Assembly (NCBI GenBank): GCA_026874595.1
Contig: CM049320.1
Span: forward strand, 6,265,464-6,329,463
Origin: Sipunculus nudus
Taxonomy: Eukaryota > Annelida > Sipuncula > Golfingiida > Sipunculidae
Direction: 5' to 3'
DNA length: 64,000 nucleotides
Numbering within the stretch: the first letter of the stretch is position 1; every line of letters starts with the position of its first letter. The notes beneath the pieces were generated by a model that was not told the origin of the DNA, did no database searches, and was given only the letters and a program-made list of their open reading frames with translations. Below are positions 46,807 through 57,700 of this stretch, piece by piece. The translations under genes and the position numbers were made by a program.

Positions 46807-49800
46807 ATATGACTTCATACTGATATCAAATATTTACTGTGGAACATGACAAATGAAAGGGAGTTTAAGTGGCATTTGAATATTTCAAACCAGATGCTAA
46901 CTCCTTTTGCCTGTGGTCAAGTGCAGACTATCATTTATACATTCAATTATTTTATTTAGAACATTCATTAACTGATTGATTACATTCTCACCTGGATATA
47001 ACCTTGGCAATTAAACATTGTAATGACTGAAGATTTAGTAACTGCAGAGAGCAAAACATTAAGCAGAAGATTAGGCACAATCCTTTAATGTTTCAATTGT
47101 CACATTTCTTCACTTTTCTACATTTTCTTTCCCTTTACCTTTTATAGTTGGTTGGAGTTGGTTGGTTTGAATTTTAGGATAATTATGCAAAATAAATTTC
47201 CACCAAACTTTGTAGGATGAAGGGGGCTCGAGTCAAGGCAGACCTCAAGAAATTGTAAGATAGATATAGATAGAGGGCTAGATCCAATGATCATTTTGCC
47301 TTGGCCACAGGTTCTTTTGCCTTAATTAATGGCTGAGGATTGTTTTGCCTTTGTCAAGGAATGTACACTATCAAGTGAAATTGAAGTATTGTTGGCATTT
47401 CAGCCTAATATTTGTGGAGTCTTGAATGCATTGACGAAAAATTGTGTACTAGGTACTGGAAAAAAAATTATTCCTTTAACTTTGAAGATAAAGCACATGA
47501 AACAGTCAGTATTTCGTGTGCATGCCTTTACAATATCACATACAGAGGTACTGCCGGTTTAACAAATAGTTACCAGCTTTACCCAGACACACATCAATAC
47601 AGTAATACACCAGTCATAGATGTTATGGACCTGGGTTTTGCCTGTAATGGGGAGGTGCCCCTCTCAGAAAGGTTACAGACTGTCATGTCTACCCTTAATC
47701 AGATCAAAGCAAAGTGCTCCTAATGAGAGTTTTCCCTGCACTTGCAAATAACTGTTTCAATCATGACATTTGATATCTATAACCACATATGGTCACTCTT
47801 GTTGAAGAAGACATCTTGTAATATAATGTGGTGCAGGCATAATTCCTAATTATAAAGACACTCACGTTTTCTCAAAATTATATTTCAAATTATATTCCAT
47901 TTGCATATCACTTACCTCCTAACAAACCTATCAAAACATCACTGTCCTCTTCACTGGGTAACAGTTTGTAAAACAAGATCATATATATTTCCTGAACAAC
48001 TTTGTCTCTGCAATAAATTACAGTCAAACAGGTTTGTCCTATCACGTTCATTCAGTGCATTCATTCCAAACTTATGTTTCTTCTACTCAGAGATAACTCA
48101 TTTCAAGACATGCTGGTACATCAAAATCTTGACTTACATTTCTTGCTTACATGTTACACACTACTTGAGTTTTCAGTTCCTGTGTCACATTCTAGCTGAC
48201 ACACATTCCACCAACCTGCTTGTCACAAACATTACAGCCGATCTTTTGAGGGTTCCTGTAGACTTAAAGGTATCAGGTGTGGCTATAGGTAAACATTCCC
48301 TACCTGCGGTCAAATGACCTGGGCGTATGTATGTGTGCCTTGCAAAAGATCAAAGGCGTGTAGCATTGTAAAGATATAACATGCATACCGCTATAGGTCT
48401 AATATATATACCCTGTATCATCTACATACTGTGACCTTTCATGACCTCTGGTATTAGTGATATAATGTGAATGGTACCTGCCCAAGTCCCAGACAAACAA
48501 ATAAAATGTGTCTTCATAAACCAACCAAAACTCTGATCACCAAGGATTTAATCTTCTTTTTTATCACAAAGAACATCTATAAACTTCACATCTCACATAT
48601 ATCGTAGTTGAAACTGTGTTTATTCCACTGTATTCAATATGGATTTCTCATTACCTGTAAATTATGCTCCATTAATTGCTGCTTCATATAGACACTTGTA
48701 AAAGGTATAGCTATACCAGCTTTACCAGTCACTTTTTTAATGCAATAAAATTCAAGCAGGTAAATATATGCTATAACCTAATAGGTCAGGCCATGTGAGA
48801 GAAGTTCTACAATTTCTTCATTTATCTTAAAACCCTAAAAGAAAATACAACCATAGGTCTATCATATATATCAAGATTACATGAGCATACCAATACAAAC
48901 TAAAACATAAAATAATGCTCAAAATGGATCACTGGATGGTTTGTGCTTTTCCATTGCTATAGGTAAGATTAATTCTTCCAGTATAGACAGAGAAACTGTG
49001 TTTATCTTACCACATTCCCATTTGACTTATAAACACACTTTAACATCAGCTGCTGCAAATACTTTGTATTAAACTTTAACTTTGTAAAAAGATGCAAAAC
49101 AATATTCACACACTGAATATTGAAGGATCTACCAGGCCCTACCTGGACACTTATAGACAGGCTTTTACCACCTTGTCTAAGTAATCTAGTGACAGAATTC
49201 CCAACACCTGTGGTATGTATGTGTCATACAAATCAATCAGCCCAGCTAGCATACATCAAGATGCCACAACAGCTGGTCATGTGATCAATATCCTAATAAA
49301 CAGCATCAGACCACAGACAGTGGCTAGCTAGCTGACACAATTACACATATACACTCACATACACATAGGCAACACATACATTGAAAGAGGAACTAAGATT
49401 TCCTTTTCTCACAAGTGAAAGAGTCTTGTTTTTTTTTTTAAGGGAAAATGGCTCTCACTTCCTCAGTGGAAACATTTTGTTGTGCTATGTCTTAGTATTA
49501 AAGTTACATCATATCTTATAGTCTATTAATCTTGAAGTCACTTCACTGAAGAAGTTGGGTCATACTTTACAGCTAAAAAGATGTATTACAGTAAGGTACT
49601 GGTGACAAATTAAACTTCAAGTTATCATATTTTATATATGTATATACTTTTAACCCATTATGTGCAAACTCTTACACACTTTATCTTTAAATTACAGGTA
49701 ATATCACTGTTTCTTTACCAAATTTGCAACAGTTTTCTATAGACGGTTTGTTTTAGATTAATGGATATCTCTAAAAATTTTATATAATTGTGCACACATG

Positions 49801-52800
49801 TTTGACCTCAGAATCAGTTCCCAAATGAGAGAGTCCTGGGTGTCAGTCTCAAGTGAGCCCAGCTAATCCTCTGAGCTGGAAAGGATAAATAATATACAAA
49901 GCACAAATGGTCGAGGGAAAACCAACTGGTTTAAGAAAAAAAAAAATCATTATTTTTCATAGTGTTGTAGATAAATAGTTACTTTCACATTTTACTGATG
50001 ATAGCTCTGTACAGTAAGTCATGCCAATCAACATTCCAATACCTGATACATAAACATACCTGAGAAGTGTCAAGGCTCAGGTATACACGAACATAAATAT
50101 TTTTCAGACTGACTGACCTTATACTCACAGCATATATATAGGTCTCAACCAGCCAGGTTGGCCAACCTGTGCAAATGTTTATTGGTTATTCTATTTGAAC
50201 TTTCCCGGTCTGCAGGGAAACAGCACAAGAAAGTCCAAGTCACGCAGTGCCTGTGAAGTCTGGTTTCAGGAGTGTGTGAAAATATATATTTACTTCCCCC
50301 AGGGAGGTTATGTTTTCATCATTTTTTGTTGGTTTGTTTGTTTGTTTGTAAGCAGGATTATGCAAACACCACAGCATGGAGTTGGATATGAGCTAAGGAA
50401 GAATCTGTTACCTTTTTGTGCATATCCAAATATTCACCACTGAAGCAATCTGCATTCCCACCTTGAACACATTCATTTGCTAGCAAAGCTTCTGCACTGT
50501 CAGTCAGTACTTTGGATGTCAACTGACCCTAGCTGTCATACCCTGCCCTTGATCAATTAAATCTACCTCCACAGTGTGACCTGTCCTCATTGGTTAGTAC
50601 ACTTGGGATCAAGCTTCAGCAGAATCAATACACAGATGTAGTTTTTGCCTTGGCAGAAGTATCTGCTTTTCTGAGAGCCTTCGAGTCTTTAGACAGTAGT
50701 GTCATGGCACCAAGGAACCCCCTAAAGCTGCACCTATTTGTGAGTGAAACACATGCTAGGGCACAGTCTTCCAAATAAGTTTGCCTGCAGTACACTTTCC
50801 CTTTGTACTACCTTTTAATACAGAAGCTGGTTATATAAGTGTTCACGTGAATGACAATTATTACTGACAGCCTACATGGAGCTTGGGCCAGGAAACTTGA
50901 CCCATGACCACAAAGGTGACACTGTGTCCTACTTGAACTAAACCCCCTCCCCAAGGTCTGTACCACAAGGCTGTACCTTCTTCACCCAAGAAGGAAAGAT
51001 AGCACAATAAGTGACTGGTAATTTAAAGGAAATGTGCAATTATAAACCTATCTTGGTGCCTACAAATGCTACTCATTAGAATACTATTTTTTCACAGAAA
51101 AGGGATGTGAAACCAGTATATATGAATAGGTAAAAAAATATTATGACAGCAACTGAATAAGCCATGAAACATTTAAAAGTTTACATTATCAAACAAATAG
51201 TTTCAATAGTAAAGTGTCTTCATGCTACAGATAGAACAATTTTATTTTCAATCATTTGTGGATTTGAAATATGTGCATGTTCCTGACAGACAGTTATTCT
51301 TGGAACACAAACTGTGCAATATGTAGGTTGTTATAAGAAACAAATCCTTGTATGAGAATCTTCAAGACACTGTTAGAAATATGTAAGAGTAACAAGGTCA
51401 TAAGACGTTCATGTCTGTAACCTCCACAAAACCAGACAACAAGAAGACTAGATAAGATAACACCCAGAATAAAACAATCATTTCTAATCAATGGTACTTT
51501 CATTTCCCCAAAATCCACACCTGACTTTCCTGATCACCTGACACTCCACCTGCCCCAGCATGTCTCTGCATTCCCACACATAACCTTGTGTGTGCAAAGT
51601 TAATTAAACCTTTATCAATTAACAAGTCATTTATTTCACACTAGCCAAGAAGGAAGTACTAATTCATAATGTTACCTAAAGCTAAAATAGCATGACACTC
51701 AACCTGTACAAGTATTTTCATTATGACTGATCTATTTAAAACATATTATAACATAACAATTAACACATGATTAAATTCGGTTGACTCAAGTGATTTTAAG
51801 TAGCCTATCAAGAAGCATTTTAACCATATATATGTTTTTCAAAATTTTATATTGTTTAATTAAGAAATGATAGAATAATTACTGTATGCATGCAAAGCAA
51901 TTGCTGAATTAACACTACCCCTACCATCAATCATATAGATAGTAAATGAAGTTACACACTTTAACAATAACTTGAGCAGGAATGTGCTAAACAAGATGAC
52001 TGCAGATTGGTCATTTGGTTTTGTTGATTCCAATCAAATGAAAATTTTAACAAAGCCAAAGTTTTGCACCAATCTGGTCTCAATTATATATCAAACTAAT
52101 TTTTCATTACAGGTAAGCAGTAAAGAAGCCATTCATATATGTATGGTAAACATACACTAACAATACAAAATGTCCCTCTACTGTACTGTTGAATTACCTG
52201 AATGAAGAACTTCCTTACCTGTACTGTTAAGTTTTCAGACACACATAAATGATATCCAAAATATGATGTAAATAAATTTATTGTCATCTTGTCATTTTCA
52301 TTCACCTTAATTTGCAAGGATAAATTATAAAATAAATATTTAACAATTTCACTTTAAATCAGTCTAAAAGGTCAAAGGTTAAAACAAAACTAAGGTCAGA
52401 AGTAAAGGTCAGACATTTCTCAAGTCAAAGGTAAAGGTCATGCAGTATTTTACAGCTGCATGGGGTCCATGGCATGGTATTGTCAATGAACATTTATAGT
52501 AGTCCTTCAGACTGCAGGTACACAAGCAGACTTATATTAACAATATACCTGTATTGTGATGATATTATCCTCACTGAGGAAATATCCCAGACAGATTAGT
52601 GGGCACTTGGCAGACTACAGTAACATATGTCCCATAGCCAGACACAACAAAGTGACCTGTCCACTCAATGCATTAAGTATACATAATACCATCAAATCAT
52701 AGCTTTAATATGACATGATGCAAACCCTTGACTAAAGACTCTGGCTCCTCATTATGTATAAGAAATTCAGAACAATATATGCTGGTCCAGACTGAGCCAA

Positions 52801-53285
52801 AACTAACAAGTATTATTAGAATTATCCTGAGCAAAACACTAAGGAAACCTGAGTATGACCTGAAGTGATGCTATAATTATATATACAAGTGCCAGGTTCC
52901 TCCCAAGGCAAAGTTACCCGAACAATACATCATCTTATCAGAGATTTATCTGCGAGACTACACTCCTGAGTCTGCTTAGTCTGCAGGATGTGAAGGACGC
53001 TCCGATCTTTATACCTGATGACGCCCACTACCAGGCTTCAGATGACCACTCAGCACGATCTTGTAATCACTGTCTGCTGATATCACACTAATGTACATCA
53101 ATGAGGACACCATGGAGATAATCTAAAACAGATAACCTATCTTGTCTTGTGTTTTAAAAATCCACTCTTAATCCTGTTCAACATCACAAACTAATGGATA
53201 AATATCTTGTTTTGCAGTACTGACTTTTGTAATATTTAACTTGTATAGGAATTCTAGTTTTTGAATTAAAGACTATTTCTGAGAC

Positions 53286-53323
<38 letters not shown>

Positions 53324-54655
53324 TGCACGCACTGAGTTTATGACAATTGTCCAGTGAAACCTTGAAAATAACTACCATTCACCTTGACCTAGCTTTGACC
53401 TTTCAAGATACAGATTCAATAACAAAGCTGTCAGAGTCAACTATAGCTTTACACCAGTATCCCTTTAATTCTCGAAAGGCAGACTTTCATTATAGGGACC
53501 TTTACAGACAGATCATGTTTAATAAACCATAAGGGATTAAGAATAGAGCATTAATGGAATGAGTGAGAGGCTCATAAAAGGCACAGTTAAATAATACATC
53601 ACACAGAGTGGGTTAGTGTGAAATACAATAGTAGACACTTATAATTTTGTGCACCATATACCACACATGTCCAAGGCCAAAAGCTGATAATTTTGTTCTC
53701 TTTCCATTGTACAACCTTCGAGGCCAAGATCAGTGTTATTCAGTTGGAAAGATTTCTGACAGAAAAGTTATTGCAGTATTAAGCAGACCATTCACTGCTG
53801 CATGGGTAAAGCTGTGAAAATACGTTTAGCCTTTTCAAACTATCTCCAATACAAAAGAGCAGTTTTGCAGCATATAATAACATATTATTCTCAAAATTTA
53901 AAGCAGGAAAATGGATAAAAAAATTTAATTCTCAATTCATTGGAATACAAAAACAGTCAGTCAGAAACGGCATCCAAAAGCGGAACCTTAGAATATGTAA
54001 ATAAACAGCGTGTTACGTTCAATACATGAACTAACAATCATAGGTAAGCCATAGAAAGATGTATACTTTAACAACAACACAAGTCACAGTGCAAAAACAT
54101 TCCCCTTTTTTATATTTGCTGTGTTATTGTCCTCCATATATGGAGCCGACCAGAGCCTGTTACAAGATTAGGCATCTTCTGATACTGATCAAGATTTCTG
54201 CCACTGATATATCTTAACCAGGACAATTTATTTTTATATATAAACCATAGTACAGACTCAGCCTATATACATGACCTACACTAATCACAGAGGACAGGAA
54301 AACGATGACAATAGCTATTACCAAGTCACTTGTATATTATATAAGTTACATGTCATTTATGTGGATATACAATCACTGGACCATTAAACTTCATTTATAG
54401 CAGTGTATGGAATTCATGTACCGTTACCTGTCAAGTTTCTTATGTCACAGTTAGGTATACGTAATATACATATTCACTAGCTCTGGAATATGTAATACAA
54501 AGAATATTGTGTTACCTCATTCCGGTCAGTCCCTGACAGAATTAATAATTCACTGGAACCAACTTAGGTTAATATATCCATCTATCTATGTATTTGTCTT
54601 CTGCCTATATATAGATATCCATAAATTGAGAACCAAAGTTTTGAACCAACATATG

Positions 54656-54713
<58 letters not shown>

Positions 54714-57700
54714 TATATATATATATATAATGTAGACTATATTTGTTAATATTATATCATTATATCACAATAAAATTGTTATAATGCCAATAATATTATT
54801 ATTACCAGCTTATAAAACAACATAATCATAAGCTTAATATTACTTTCATCATCCTGTTAAAAGACGACAAACTAAAACTGATGAAATGATGACCCTTTTG
54901 CCAATATTTACTAAATTGCAGGAAAGAATAGAGAAAGGTTGTTATGACCAAAATACTATGGGTAGGTGATCAGAACTTGTGATACAGTCAAAGCTTATCA
55001 AACAGTAAAGAATGGATGCATCATTAAAAAAAACACAGAAGGCGCAAAGTACAGGAGGTTTATCTCATATCTATTTAGGGTATCGATTTAACATTCCACT
55101 CCCCCATGTTGATCTTGTTGCTAGGCGTAGTCTGATATGCAGATTCCATGCAACTCCAGTTGTCTTACCTAATGTAGACTGTATATAGTGTGGTCTAAAC
55201 CACTTGCTAAATCACACACCCTATATATATTATACCTCTTTAGACATGCTTTTATATATAGTGTGATCTAGACCACTTGCTAAATCACACACCCTATATA
55301 TATTATACCTCTTTAGACAGGCTTTTATATATAGTGTGATCTAGACCACTTGCTAAATCACACACCCTATATATATTTTTACCTCTTTAGACATGCTTTT
55401 ATATATAGTGTGATCTAGACCACTTGCTAAATCACACACCCTATATATATTATACCTCTTTAGACAGGCTTTTATATATAGTGTGATCTAGACCACTTGC
55501 TTAATCACACACCCTATATATATTTTTACCTCTTTAGACATGCTTTTATATAGTGTGATCTAGACCACTTGCTAAATCACACACCCTATATATATTATAC
55601 CTCTTTAGACAGGCTTTTATATATAGTGTGGTCTAGACCACTTGCTAAATCACACACCCTATATATATTATACCTCTTTAGACAGGCTTTTATATATAGT
55701 GTGGTCTAGACCACTTGCTAAATCACACACCTTATATATAGTATACCTCTTTAGACAGGCTTTTATATATAGTGTGGTCTAGACCACTTGCTAAATCACA
55801 CAACCTATATATATTATACCTCTTTAGACAGGCTTTTATATATAGTGTGGTCTAGACCACTTGCTAAATCACACACCCTATATATATTATACCTCTTTAG
55901 ACAGGCTTTTATATATAGTGTGGTCTAGACCACTTGCTAAATCACACACCCTATATATATTTTACCTCTTTAGACAGGCTTTTATATATAGTGTGGTCTA
56001 GACCACTTGCTAAATCACATACCCTATATATATTATACCTCTTTAGACAGGCTTTTATATATAGTGTGGTCTAGACCACTTGCTAAATCACACACCCTAT
56101 AAATATTTTACCTCTTTAGACAGGCTTTTATATATAGTGTGGTCTAGACCACTTGCTAAATCAGACACCCTATATATATTTTACCTCTTTTGACAGGCTT
56201 TTATATACAGTGTGGTCTAGACCACTTGCTAAATCACACACCCTATATATATTTTACCTCTTTAGACAGGCTTTTATATATAGTGTGGTCTAGACCACTT
56301 GCTAAATCACACACCCTATATATATTTTACCTCTTTAGACAGGCTTTTATATATAGTGTGGTCTAGACCACTTGCTAAATCACACAACCTATATATATTA
56401 TACCTCTTTAGACAGGCTTTTATATATAGTGTGGTCTAGACCACTTGCTAAATCACACACCCTATATATATTATACCTCTTTAGACAGGCTTTTATATAT
56501 AGTGTGGTCTAGACCACTTGCTAAATCACACACCCTATATATATTTTACCTCTTTAGACAGGCTTTTATATATAGTGTGGTCTAGACCACTTGCTAAATC
56601 ACACACCCTATATATATTATACCTCTTTAGACAGGCTTTTATATATAGTGTGGTCTAGACCACTTGCTAAATCACACACCCTATATATATTTTACCTCTT
56701 TAGACAGGCTTTTATATATAGTGTGGTCTAGACCACTTGCTAAATCACACACCCTATATATATTATACCTCTTTAGACAGGCTTTTATATATAGTGTGGT
56801 CTAGACCACTTGCTAAATCACACAACCTATATATATTTTACCTCTTTAGACAGGCTTTTGTCGTTTATAAACACCAGCTGTACATAAGAGAGATTCCTCT
56901 CTCCTCCTACGCGTGTTCTCTTAAACCTTGGCCTGGACAACTGTTTTGTACCCAAGTGTCTAACAAACATGGTCTAAGCAATTGCAGGTTCAATGATGTG
57001 TAACAAGGCAGATAAACAGATACTAACACTGGTTGGCTTCATCATGGCGTCACAAATAACATGATTTGTAGAGATACAGCAACCTGTTTTGCTGGCTACC
57101 AGACGCTTAAATTTTTCAGACATTCTTCAAAAAGAACTACATGTACCTTGTTTATGACTCACTGTATCAATACTATTTTTTTTTAACAATTTGTTTTCAA
57201 GACTGGCAGATATATATGCACTGTCAGAGTTTAAAAGCATGATTGTTAGTTAGGCCATACAAAAAATTCATGGGTCCTTGGTAATGTTGCTAAATTGTGC
57301 TATATGGCACAAATACATAAAAATTCTTAAAGGTATGGAAAATGGATTGATTTTGTTTTGATCATATACACCATTTTAAGCATTGAAGCACAAATATTTG
57401 TATTTTCTAGGTGGGCGGGCAACATTCCACGTTGTCACAGCTGATAAAGAAGAAACATTTGTCTGCTTGCACCTTACATCGGTTCTCAAAGTCCATAGAA
57501 TACTGTGGGGTTAACGAGAGAAATATCTTTTGATCAGCACAAGTATAAGACAGATATAGGCTGTGTCAAACGTGTCATAGCATTAATGTTCTGCCAGAGA
57601 TATGCTTTGTCAGTGTTTAAGCACATGTATCACATGTATCTCCTGGACTAAGGTATAATTTCGACCATTTCTAAGCCCTGTTATCCTCACAACAACATAG

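Larger units (their letters stand above)
46803..54655. other. Large PLEKHG5 intron, distal part
   Basis: AT-rich, with the dispersed-repeat pieces at 47155-47310 and 50293-50440, a TG microsatellite at 53288, and a cluster of AGGTCA half-sites at 52366-52442. Open frames up to 138 codons (47901-48317) show no domain, codon bias or splice support. Confidence 0.55.

Noticed and set aside
47412-47723. 103-codon open frame on the + strand, overlapping another at 47329
   Set aside because: Neither frame has a recognisable domain and both start near a dispersed repeat; no splice signals support either.
47901-48317. 138-codon open frame on the + strand
   Set aside because: Cys/Leu/Ser-rich random composition in AT-rich intron DNA, with no homology I can recognise.
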